A stretch of 64,000 nt of DNA from Lactiplantibacillus pentosus (GTDB lineage: Bacteria; Bacillota; Bacilli; Lactobacillales; Lactobacillaceae), in the NCBI RefSeq assembly GCF_003641185.1, contig NZ_CP032757.1:558001-622000 (forward strand), in the 5' to 3' direction. This document shows, piece after piece, positions 52,397 through 59,680 of the stretch. Below the pieces are notes generated by a model. That model saw only the letters and a program-made list of their open reading frames with translations. It ran no database searches and had not been told where the DNA came from. Positions within the stretch are counted from its first letter, which is position 1. Each line of letters starts with the position of its first letter. The position numbers and the translations under genes were made by a program.

Positions 52397-52933
52397 TCAG
52401 ATTCCTGTACCAAACCATCCTATAACCAACGATAGTAACAATAAAGAGTAAGATTGTAAATGGTACTTAAATAAGGCTTTGTGATCTTGTTCGTTTGGTA
52501 GTAGGAAAGCTTGTTTTTCAATAGGCTGCTCATGCCAAATAGGTTGTTGTTTCCAAAAATGATATAGCTGTTGGGGAAGTGCTATCGTGGGTGGAATAGC
52601 AATCATAAAGCCAATGATTGCTGGTCGGATTTGGATGATACTATTTCCGAAAGCAACTATGTACCAGAGCCACATGAGCGAACCATAAAAGCAACCTCTA
52701 GCAACTGTAAACTCTAGCCAGAAGAGTAGTTCGTTTTTTAGGGAGCTTCTACGATACGTTTGAAGGACTTTTTTCTTGATCTGTTTCATCTTTTGACGGG
52801 AATCGCTTTTTTTTAGAAAGAGGCCCCAAAAATATAACTCGTCTGATCTTGTATAGTCCATAATTTTTTTTCGAATCTTACCAAGAAATATGAGTAAAAC
52901 AAACTCAACTAATAAGATCAATAATGGTAACAT
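52397..52933 (-). CDS. Hypothetical membrane protein
   Basis: About 178 residues: one membrane helix at the start (2-18), a basic cytoplasmic region (about 20-65, KKxDSRQKMKQIKKKV type), two helices (about 80-120) and a helix at the C-terminus. I do not recognise the family. AAGGAGG lies 10 bases before the ATG at 52933. It is carried inside the IS30 composite. A toxin, immunity or stress role cannot be judged from sequence. Confidence 0.65.
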   Translation of the reverse strand: MLPLLILLVEFVLLIFLGKIRKKIMDYTRSDELYFWGLFLKKSDSRQKMKQIKKKVLQTYRRSSLKNELLFWLEFTVARGCFYGSLMWLWYIVAFGNSIIQIRPAIIGFMIAIPPTIALPQQLYHFWKQQPIWHEQPIEKQAFLLPNEQDHKALFKYHLQSYSLLLLSLVIGWFGTGI

Positions 52934-53094
52934 CAATTTTGGGCCTCCTTAAAAAGGTACACTTATCCAGTCGCTGGTAGTTACTTATCGTGAATGTTAG
53001 AGTTATACTATTGCTGATTTTAACCACCGAAATTTTAATAGTTAATTCAGTTGGCGCCAACGTGGTATTTATTAATTTGGGCCACAATAGCCGA

Positions 53095-53138
53095 CTACAT
53101 CTATAAATGACATGGTATCATACTATTTATAGATGTAG
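53095..53138. other. 14-bp perfect inverted repeat
   Basis: CTACATCTATAAAT (53095-53108) and ATTTATAGATGTAG (53125-53138) around a 16-base loop, upstream of the membrane-protein gene and just before the IS30 remnant. It could be an operator, a terminator or an element end. Confidence 0.5.
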
Positions 53139-53142
53139 GTTG

Positions 53143-53297
53143 CTAATGAATCTTTTAATCGATGGTTATGTTGGTTTTTCTCAAACAGTCCAACTTTAAC
53201 CATGTAACAATTAATGAGATCATAGCAGCACTTGAACCTATTAATCAACGGCCATTGAAAACTATCGGACTTATTCGGATTAATTTTACAATCTGCC
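53143..53297 (+). pseudogene. Decayed IS30 3' end forming the right end of the composite
   Basis: The stretch matches, with many changes, the last about 50 codons of the transposase at 51269-52312 (for example GAGATCATAGCAGCACTTGA, and ATTAATCAACGGCCATT) and ends with AATTTTACAATCTGCC, an IS30-type terminal repeat. The rest of that IS is gone. Confidence 0.8.
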
Positions 53298-53451
53298 GTA
53301 TAATAATCTGCGGATGAAGTGGATTAAGAAAATCAAACTCAAATTGTGCTTTGCCAGTTATTACCTCGCCAGTGCTAAGTGTATGCTTAAATAGTAAAAC
53401 GCCAGCGTCTTCGTAAGACGGAAATTTAACATGAATACTTTTAGTGGTCAA
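53298..53451 (-). pseudogene. 5' part of the island gene split by the IS30 composite
   Basis: Starts with TTG at 53451, 9 bases after AGGAG, and encodes 51 residues (MTTKSIHVKFPSYED ... LHPQIII) up to the IS30 end. The frame then continues into IS sequence for 17 codons and stops. Its continuation lies at 48041-48141; together they give an 84-residue protein of unknown function. Confidence 0.8.
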
Positions 53452-53713
53452 AGGCTATCACTCCTAACAAATTTGTCTTTCAATTCTATTGTGCCAGTTG
53501 TAGGCCAATTTTTTGATCTGGTTAACAATAAATTTACCAATACTTAAATTTATAAAACATCAGCCGCACTTATTATATGTATTGCCCGCCAGCATAATTA
53601 ATCGGTAAATTTATATGTTTTGAAGATAAAATGCACCAAAAAGTGCACCACGGACTATTTTTGAAGCCTGAAAACACTCGTTATCATTGGTATATCAGCA
53701 TTTATATATAAGA
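53452..53713. other. Right-end noncoding region of the island
   Basis: No gene. It holds the inverted 12-mer (53582), two arm-type TGCACCA repeats (53632, 53644) and a TGGTATATCAGCATTTA motif (53687), then attR. Confidence 0.6.
53632..53650. repeat. Right arm-type integrase sites: two TGCACCA repeats
   Basis: TGCACCA at 53632 and 53644, 12 bp apart, in the same orientation as the four copies beside attL. The following CACGGA also occurs after the last left copy. Confidence 0.72.
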
Positions 53714-53738
53714 CTGGTTCGAACCCAGCTAGCCCAAT
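53714..53738. other. attR of the tRNA-Gln island
   Basis: A 25-bp exact copy of the attL core, comprising the T-arm and acceptor 3' strand of tRNA-Gln. There is no complete tRNA here. Confidence 0.93.
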
Positions 53739-53751
53739 TAGGGAAATTCGA

Positions 53752-53795
53752 TAACCGGCAATCAGGTGTAAAAGCCTTGATTGCCGGTTTTTTTG
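53752..53795 (+). terminator. Displaced original terminator of the tRNA-Tyr/Gln operon
   Basis: ACCGGCAATCA pairs with TGATTGCCGGT (short loop with extra bases), followed by TTTTTT. Without the island it would lie about 15 bases after tRNA-Gln. Confidence 0.75.
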
Positions 53796-54191
53796 TCGCC
53801 AAAATTGCAATTTGCAAGTGCTCGAAACGGCTACGCTGAGATGCAAAGGATTCCGGCTCTTCGTCAAGTGGAGTTGAGACAATCTTTATGAAGTAGGGTC
53901 CCAAGTTCAAATATCATCATCTCCCTTGGTGATTGAATCCGTATCGGATGGTGCTAAGTGCTAGAGCAGGATTTAAGGACGACATTAGATGCAACCGAAT
54001 GCTGTGAATGACTTCAACTCGAGCAGAATGTGGGCGATTGATCATGGCTTTCGGTGTGATTAGCTTAGCCGCTGAGCAGCCGCCATTTTAATTGCTTCAT
54101 TCGAAGATATCCTCAAAAAGAATGAATTTTTATACGCAAAACTGGTATCGCTTTCTTTGCTGATACGGTAAGATAAGATTGAAGTTGGCAG
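53796..54191. other. Chromosomal gap right of attR
   Basis: About 400 bases; I see no gene or clear signal. Confidence 0.4.
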
Positions 54192-54408
54192 TTAAACCTC
54201 ACCTGGAGCAACAAAACCAGCATTACGATAATGCGCTTGGAGCACCTGAACAGCGCCACTTTTCACGCCTTAAAGGGATAGTGACGGCGTTTAAATCCAA
54301 GTTCGGGTATAAATGGATATAGGCCAAGTAGATGTCACTGGTAAATGGCAGTTTACGGGCTTGGCGAGCGTACTGAGCGTTCGTGGGGCTTGTTGCCTTT
54401 TTATCCAT
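54192..54408 (-). pseudogene. Possible frameshifted small gene
   Basis: ATG at 54408 opens a frame (MDKKATSPTNAQYARQARKL ...) that turns into low-quality sequence after LRREK. Omitting one base there continues as GAVQVLQAHYRNAGFVAPGE and reaches a stop at 54192, giving about 71 plausible residues. No ribosome-binding site is clear. Family not recognised; the reading is tentative. Confidence 0.35.
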
Positions 54409-54563
54409 GATTAGTTAGACAAACTTTAAGCAACTTTTCTGAGCTGATGGGGACAAATTGCCACTCGCACAAAATTACCGTTAGCGGTAAGCTTAGTTCA
54501 AGCTTGATTCGTTTTTAGCGAAGCAGGCCTTGCTAACTAAATCATGACGAGGAGGAACCACGA

Positions 54564-54881
54564 ATGCCAGTTACAAAAATTAAGTTACATGAAACCATGA
54601 CCTACCGCGAACATGCGATTACGAGTAAATCATTTTCCCGCAAACTCGGTATCGACTTACCATTTGCAATGTACGCGATGGCCGCCGGTGAAAGCATCAG
54701 TGCCGAACAGTCGACCTTAACGCGACTCTTTGAAGTTGTAGATGGGACGTTGACCGTACAGTTTGCGGATGAGAGCCAACAGACCGTCGCCACTGGAGAA
54801 ATGCTGGTGGTGCCCGCCAATACGGTGCACACCTTGCTCGCAGCGCAGCCCTGCCAGTTTATTCAATTCGAAACGAAGTAA
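54564..54881 (+). CDS. Cupin-domain protein
   Basis: A single-domain cupin of 105 residues. A Glu/His set is weak: TRLFEVVDGTLTVQFADES (about 53-71) forms the G-rich strand, and PANTVHTLLA (about 89-98) forms the second motif with one His. Binding of metal or a small ligand is unknown. AGGAGGAA precedes the ATG. A second cupin follows after 44 bases with its own AGGAGGAA, and the two probably form an operon. Confidence 0.8.
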   Translation: MPVTKIKLHETMTYREHAITSKSFSRKLGIDLPFAMYAMAAGESISAEQSTLTRLFEVVDGTLTVQFADESQQTVATGEMLVVPANTVHTLLAAQPCQFIQFETK

Positions 54882-54925
54882 GGCGGTTATCAAATTAATC
54901 AGTAACATATTGAGGAGGAATTTCA

Positions 54926-55261
54926 ATGAGTTTAATCGACAAAATCGACCATGCCAAAGTGCTTAAATTGACGGACCAAATTCCACTAGATGAGGATCAA
55001 GTTAATAGTCGGACGTTGGTTCAGCGTGACGATTTGAGTATGACGCTTTTTTCAATCGCGACCGACCAAGAGATTGGCGGTCATTCGGCGCAAGGTGACG
55101 CCATGGTCAATGTTTTGAGTGGCATCGCGGAAGTGACCATTGAAGGAACGGTATATCGCTTGACGGCGGGGCAGTCCATCGTAATTCCTAAGGACGCGCG
55201 TCATTCGTTGTATGCGGTGGAAGGCTTTCAGATGTTGCTGGTGGTCGTCAAACCAGCTTAG
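54926..55261 (+). CDS. Cupin-domain protein
   Basis: A 111-residue cupin with the first motif around GGHSAQGDAMVNVLSGIAEV (about 52-71) and the second around IPKDARHSLYAVEG (about 89-102), each with one His. It resembles small cupins of lactic acid bacteria with no known activity. AGGAGGAAT precedes the ATG. It lies between another cupin and a phosphoesterase, 32 bases from the latter. Confidence 0.82.
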   Translation: MSLIDKIDHAKVLKLTDQIPLDEDQVNSRTLVQRDDLSMTLFSIATDQEIGGHSAQGDAMVNVLSGIAEVTIEGTVYRLTAGQSIVIPKDARHSLYAVEGFQMLLVVVKPA

Positions 55262-55293
55262 ACGGGTGCTTATGGGAAAGGGACGGTGGTCCG

Positions 55294-56121
55294 ATGGCCG
55301 AATATACCTTCATTGGTGACATTCACAGTGCGGCGGATGACCTGGCCGTATTGCTAGCTGATACGAGCATTACGCAAACGCGGTTGATTTTCCTGGGTGA
55401 TTACATAGATGGAACGGCTGGTCGTCATTTGGGCCATCTCACGCAACCAGCACCGCTGGATCCGTTGGGCGTGATAGCTCAAGTTCAGCAACGGGTCAGA
55501 GATTATGGTGACGTGGCATTGTGTGGCAACCACGATGATTTTTGGGTGCAAACGGCCCGCGGTGATGATGAGGCTGCCGCGACCTGGGTTTTGAATGGCG
55601 GGCACCGAACCTGGCGCAAACTCGGCATTTATACGTCGAATTTGAACACGGTGCGGCGTGCGCTGAATCAGGAACCACTATTAGCGGCGACTAAATTTCT
55701 GGCAAGCTTACCAACGATTTGGCAACAAGGACACTTAATTGCGATGCATGCAGGCGTGGATTGGCGATGGCCGTTGGCACAACAGACCCGCGATACGCTA
55801 CTTTGGATTCGCGACGACTACTATTTTGATGGCGGCGGCCAGCCGCACCGCAATTTATTTGACCGAGTACTGGTGACCGGTCATACGCCGGTTCAAAGCT
55901 TCGAAAATCCGCAGATGGGGTACGTGAAGCTTCAGGCGGATGCAGAGGACACGCCTCGTTACGTTATCGACGGTGGAAGTCGTTCCGGATTGTTTGATGG
56001 TGGTATCTGTGCGCTAACACTGACAACGCAAGGTAAAGTGGCCCGGATGAAACGGGTCATCAACCGTAAAATCTACGACGGCCAACAACTGGTGACGCCG
56101 GAAATGGTTAGCGGGAGTTAG
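55294..56121 (+). CDS. PrpE-like metallophosphoesterase
   Basis: A 275-residue calcineurin-like phosphatase with GDIHSAADDL (8-17, DxH), FLGDYIDG (about 33-40), CGNHDDF (about 77-83), a central His in AMHAGVDWR, and GHTPVQSF (about 197-204). It is most like bis(5'-nucleosyl)-tetraphosphatase PrpE and protein phosphatase types; substrate unproven. AAAGGG precedes the ATG. It appears to be the last gene of the cupin operon. Confidence 0.85.
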   Translation: MAEYTFIGDIHSAADDLAVLLADTSITQTRLIFLGDYIDGTAGRHLGHLTQPAPLDPLGVIAQVQQRVRDYGDVALCGNHDDFWVQTARGDDEAAATWVLNGGHRTWRKLGIYTSNLNTVRRALNQEPLLAATKFLASLPTIWQQGHLIAMHAGVDWRWPLAQQTRDTLLWIRDDYYFDGGGQPHRNLFDRVLVTGHTPVQSFENPQMGYVKLQADAEDTPRYVIDGGSRSGLFDGGICALTLTTQGKVARMKRVINRKIYDGQQLVTPEMVSGS

Positions 56122-56184
56122 TGACGTTCCGTAGTCCTGCATAGATGAAAGTTAATGGCACCTCACACACGCATAAACGTCAGT

Positions 56185-56227
56185 AAAACGGCCACCATCG
56201 GCTTCAATTGACCGATGGTGGCCGTTT
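56185..56227. terminator. Convergent bidirectional terminator
   Basis: AAACGGCCACCATCGG pairs with CCGATGGTGGCCGTTT around a 9-base loop, between convergent genes. Confidence 0.88.
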
Positions 56228-56254
56228 GTGCACGCTGACTAGCAAACGTATCCC

Positions 56255-57355
56255 TTACAAGAGATACAGCCAGCCTAAGCCACCTAGAATAATTAGGGCC
56301 AATAAATTAAGACCAGTAAAGACTTTTAAAAAGTGTCGGAGTGGTTGTTGCTCATCAAAGGACAATTGTTTGAGTGCCAGCAAGTTCGCTAGGGATGCCA
56401 CTAGTGACCCTAAGCCACCGATGTTGACGCCCATAAATAGCGCTGGCAGTTGCTGGGTGAAGTGGGCGAGTAAAATGACAGCGGGGACATTGCTGATGAC
56501 CTGGCTTGTCAGGATACTCGTCAAATAAACAGTTGATGGCGTCTGAGTTAGCCAAGCCACCCCTTTCGTGACTGTCGTGTTATGGCTGATGGCGCTCACG
56601 AAGACAAAGAAGCAGATGAAGGTGAGTAACAGTGCGTAGTCAACTTCATAAAAAGTTTGGCGGTTGATTCCGGCGGCAACGAGCATGCTGATCAGGACCA
56701 CTAACCAAATCGGTATCAGGCCGAAGATACCCGCCATTATGAGAATTAAGAGCGCACCTGCCAATAGTGCTTTGTTGGTGTCGACAGATCGACGCTCTGT
56801 TTGCGGTGGCACTAGTGGTTGTCGTGGTAACCAGTGACTAAGGACCAATAATAAGCCGAGACTCGCTAACATGAGCGGGGTCGATAACTGAAAAAATTGC
56901 CCTAAGTTGACGTGGAAGAAGGTTACGAGAAACAAGTTTTGGGGATTGCCAATCGGCGTAAATGCACTGCCAAGATTAGCAGCCATGACCATTAGGGTGA
57001 CTGGGTAAGCAATTGACAAACGTTGCTGCCGTGCAACGACCGTAAAAAGTGGAATTAGTGTTAAAATCGCGACATCGTTAGTCAATAGCATGGCACCGCC
57101 AAAGGCCAGTAAGATGAAGAACTGACACATTTGCCGGGTGTTTGCAGATTTTTGAAGAAGCCAGTCACTCAAACGATTGAGCAGGTGTAGTGCGCGCAAT
57201 AATTGAACGCAGAGCATCAAGGCAAATAGCGTGCCGATAGTTGTCCAATTGATGTCCTGGATGCTCGGCGTGCCAATCAACAGACTCATAATGGCACAAG
57301 TTAAGGTAATCAGGAAGATTTTGTCGCGTAACGTTCGCTTCAGAATGGTCGCCAA
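56255..57355 (-). CDS. ArsB/NhaD/SLC13-type anion permease
   Basis: A 366-residue membrane protein with about 10-11 helices, in the ion-transporter superfamily. GNPQNLF (with the residues before it, TPIGNP) near 119-124 is the typical hairpin-loop motif of this group. The probable start is TTG at 57355, 8 bases after GGAGG; the GTG at 57364 overlaps that site. Substrate could be a dicarboxylate, citrate or an oxyanion. It is monocistronic. Confidence 0.78.
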   Translation of the reverse strand: MATILKRTLRDKIFLITLTCAIMSLLIGTPSIQDINWTTIGTLFALMLCVQLLRALHLLNRLSDWLLQKSANTRQMCQFFILLAFGGAMLLTNDVAILTLIPLFTVVARQQRLSIAYPVTLMVMAANLGSAFTPIGNPQNLFLVTFFHVNLGQFFQLSTPLMLASLGLLLVLSHWLPRQPLVPPQTERRSVDTNKALLAGALLILIMAGIFGLIPIWLVVLISMLVAAGINRQTFYEVDYALLLTFICFFVFVSAISHNTTVTKGVAWLTQTPSTVYLTSILTSQVISNVPAVILLAHFTQQLPALFMGVNIGGLGSLVASLANLLALKQLSFDEQQPLRHFLKVFTGLNLLALIILGGLGWLYLL

Positions 57356-57566
57356 GGCCCGCACCTCCTCGTAGCTAGATTGGCCTTAACTTAACCATAC
57401 TGAAGGTGGACCTGTAAACTGATATACATCTCCCTCTCGTCAAACCTCGCTTAGCTGGCGGACTGTGGGTGACGTATCCGAGGCCATTGCAGGAATCAGC
57501 TTGACAGTGGATGTTTTGCTAAGCAGTGTCGGGGGGTGCAATGGGAACCGGGCATGTTAAAGTAAA

Positions 57567-57605
57567 AAAAACGGTTTGAAGCTCGCAAGCTTCAAACCGT
57601 TTTGA
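57567..57605 (-). terminator. Terminator of pnuC
   Basis: AAACGGTTTGAAGCT pairs with AGCTTCAAACCGTTT around a 4-base loop, with runs of A before it and T after, 30 bases past the pnuC stop. It may work in both directions. Confidence 0.88.
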
Positions 57606-57634
57606 TTTGTTATCGATTATTGTTCAGCGCACAG

Positions 57635-58447
57635 TCAGGCGTCATGCCGGTGTGCCGACTGGCCAAAGAACCACAGGTAAGCGCCATAAATCGCGTTGGC
57701 CAACATTACGAGTTGGAGTGCCAACATCGATGCCGCGGCCGGACTGAAGCCTCTCAATTGGTTGAACCAAATAATGACGTTAATGACGTCTAGCGTGATC
57801 CAAGCGACCCACTGGGAACGATAGCCGTTGACCATTAACACGCTACCGACGATACCTAGTGGGAGTAGCGTGGCATCTAAATAGATTTGATTCCCGTTCA
57901 GTTGCTTACTAAAGTGTAAGACGATCGCATAGACGAGTACCGCTAAGATGAACCAGCTCAGCCCGGCGAGTTTGCTGAGCTTGCGGCCAGTCAATTCACT
58001 GGAGTCCGCTTGGGCTGCCATTTTACGGTGCCAGACGGTAATCCCAACGAACTGCATAACGAGGTAAAAGGACTGCGCTGCAATGTCACCAATCAGCCGA
58101 TTCGTGATGGCAGTAGTCAGCCACGCCGCACAGGCAATGATGCCCCAGCTGTAGTTGGTCAAGCGACCCTGGTCAACTAAAATCAGGTTGATGACCACGG
58201 TAATCCCGGTGAGTAGACCGATCCAGCCATGCAAGCTGTAGTCTTTTCCCAAGATAAAGCCTAAAATCGTGACGATCAACATGGTGGCCATCATCAACTT
58301 GGTCGCTGGGCGTAGCGTTCTTAATTCGGTAACACCTCGTTGCCAGTTGAAGACGGCGCGCATCGCTGTGGGTAGCGTGGTGACATCCTGCTTGAGTTGC
58401 CGTACTAGCATGTTCAAATTGGGCAGTGCCCGTTTGCTTTGATTCAT
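57635..58447 (-). CDS. pnuC: Nicotinamide riboside/mononucleotide transporter PnuC
   Basis: A 270-residue membrane protein with 7-8 helices. The family pattern includes QFVGITVWHRK and a C-terminal QWVAWITLDVINVIIW segment, with aromatic residues for ligand stacking. The ATG at 58447 lies 11 bases after AGGAG. The N-terminus has an extended soluble stretch of about 45 residues. Together with pncB at the window end it points to NAD precursor salvage, though the genes are not in one operon. Confidence 0.88.
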   Translation of the reverse strand: MNQSKRALPNLNMLVRQLKQDVTTLPTAMRAVFNWQRGVTELRTLRPATKLMMATMLIVTILGFILGKDYSLHGWIGLLTGITVVINLILVDQGRLTNYSWGIIACAAWLTTAITNRLIGDIAAQSFYLVMQFVGITVWHRKMAAQADSSELTGRKLSKLAGLSWFILAVLVYAIVLHFSKQLNGNQIYLDATLLPLGIVGSVLMVNGYRSQWVAWITLDVINVIIWFNQLRGFSPAAASMLALQLVMLANAIYGAYLWFFGQSAHRHDA

Positions 58448-58811
58448 ATTAAATAACACTCCTTAGTTGTTTTTAGACAGCCGTGATCGGAAGCAACGCT
58501 GTTTATTTAATGTTACACGTTAGCCCGTTTGTGGGGGGCTGTCAACAGTGGGGCGGGCCAGTTAAACCGTGTTATTAATACGTTAATGGGGAAGAAGCTA
58601 TTCATAACCAAGAGATGCCCCGTTCAAGTCTGTAGGCAATATTTATTTATTCATGGCACGATTCAGTTTGCCGAGCGATTAATCACCCACATTGACTGAA
58701 ATATTGGTATAGTAGAATAGTAACCGGGAATCGAGTCTGAGTCTCGGATGGTACGAAGATTGGGTTATAATAATCACAATAAATTGTCATTGATGAAGGA
58801 GCGGTTTACGG
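58448..58811. other. Divergent pnuC/proC intergenic region
   Basis: About 360 bases without a gene. The proC side contains TTGACT (58695) and TATAAT (58766) elements, but not in one correct spacing. I cannot assign regulatory sites. Confidence 0.4.
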
Positions 58812-59600
58812 ATGAAAATCGGATTTATTGGTGCCGGGAACATGGGTCGGGCCATTATTGATGGGTGGCTGAAACAACAAGCAGTCGCCCCAGCAGATAT
58901 CTACCTGCACAGTGCCCATGCGGCGAGCTATCAACCCTACGCGCAAGCAAATGGGTTGAACGCCTGTGACACGAACTTGGCGGTCGCACAAGCGGCAGAC
59001 GTGATCGTGCTCGCGGTGAAACCCAACATTGCACTTGACGCACTCAAAGAAGTTCAATCAGCTTTAACGGGTAAGTGGGTCATCACGATGGTCTCTGGAC
59101 TCAATTTGGCAGACTATGCGACGGTCATGCCTGACTTGCCAGTACTGCGGATCATGCCAAACGTCAACGTGGCGATTGGTGCCGGGATGACGGCGCTAGT
59201 TGGTAATGACGCCTTGACGGCCGAACAATATGCGGCGGGACAACGGTTGTTTGATGCGATTGGTGCGACCAGCGCAGTCGCTGAAAAGGACTTTCCAACC
59301 TTTTCAGCCTTGGCCGGCAGTTCGCCAGCTTACATTTACTTCTTTATTGATGCGATGGCGCGCGCGGGGGTCAAGCACGGGTTAAGCAAGGACGCTGCGA
59401 CCAAAATCGCCGCCCAGGCAACGCTGGGTAGTGCCCAAAATGTCTTAGCTTCAGACAAAATTCCGTTTGATCTGATCGACCAGGTCTCGTCACCGGGTGG
59501 CACAACGGTCGCTGGTTTATTAGCGATGGAAGAAGCTGGCTTTATGACGGCTGTCGTGAAGGGAATCGATGCGACGATCGCCAAAGAACTCGGCGAATAA
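58812..59600 (+). CDS. proC: Pyrroline-5-carboxylate reductase
   Basis: Last step of proline synthesis, using NAD(P)H. The 262 residues start with the Rossmann motif GFIGAGNMGRAI (3-14), followed by VLAVKPN (about 59-65) and the C-terminal dimer domain with SSPAYIYFFIDA and SPGGTTVAGL. AAGGAG lies 10 bases before the ATG. It is alone; nagA starts 80 bases later with its own regulated promoter. Confidence 0.95.
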   Translation: MKIGFIGAGNMGRAIIDGWLKQQAVAPADIYLHSAHAASYQPYAQANGLNACDTNLAVAQAADVIVLAVKPNIALDALKEVQSALTGKWVITMVSGLNLADYATVMPDLPVLRIMPNVNVAIGAGMTALVGNDALTAEQYAAGQRLFDAIGATSAVAEKDFPTFSALAGSSPAYIYFFIDAMARAGVKHGLSKDAATKIAAQATLGSAQNVLASDKIPFDLIDQVSSPGGTTVAGLLAMEEAGFMTAVVKGIDATIAKELGE

Positions 59601-59621
59601 CAAAATACTTGGTGCTGGTGG

Positions 59622-59650
59622 TTGCAAGTTTGGTCTATACCGATTATAAT
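59622..59650 (+). promoter_or_regulatory. nagA promoter with NagR/YvoA-type operator in its spacer
   Basis: TTGCAA (59622-59627) and TATAAT (59645-59650) are 17 bases apart. The palindrome-like TTTGGTCTATACCGATT (59629-59645) lies between them and resembles the dre operator of NagR (TGGTCTAGACCA type). A GntR gene of this family is the second gene of the operon. Confidence 0.75.
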
Positions 59651-59680
59651 TAAACCAGTAAATCCAAGGAGGAATTGTTC

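Larger units (their letters stand above)
48142..53297. mobile_element. IS30-bounded composite element (5156 bp)
   Basis: The left end is GGCAGATTG at 48142 and the right end CAATCTGCC at 53297. GTAT flanks both sides (48138-48141 and 53298-53301) as a target duplication. The content is an intact IS30 transposase, an aspartate-type permease, a second different IS30, a membrane-protein gene and a decayed IS30 tail that supplies the right end. Excision in silico repairs an 84-codon gene, which fixes the boundaries. Confidence 0.85.
38617..53738. mobile_element. Integrated phage-satellite-like genomic island (15.1 kb)
   Basis: Bounded by 25-bp attL and attR copies of the tRNA-Gln 3' end. Gene order is integrase (leftward), CI-like repressor (leftward), then rightward Cro-like, Rha-like, HTH protein, small ORFs, prim-pol, VapE-type helicase, candidate origin, two small genes, and an ArpU/RinA-like activator. 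No capsid, tail, lysis or terminase gene is visible. This fits a phage-inducible chromosomal island or a defective satellite. A 5.16-kb IS30 composite sits in its right part, so the island before that insertion was about 10 kb. Confidence 0.85.

Noticed and set aside
53655..53910. Two leftward frames (71-75 codons) across attR
   Set aside because: They cover attR and the old tRNA terminator and have no ribosome-binding sites.
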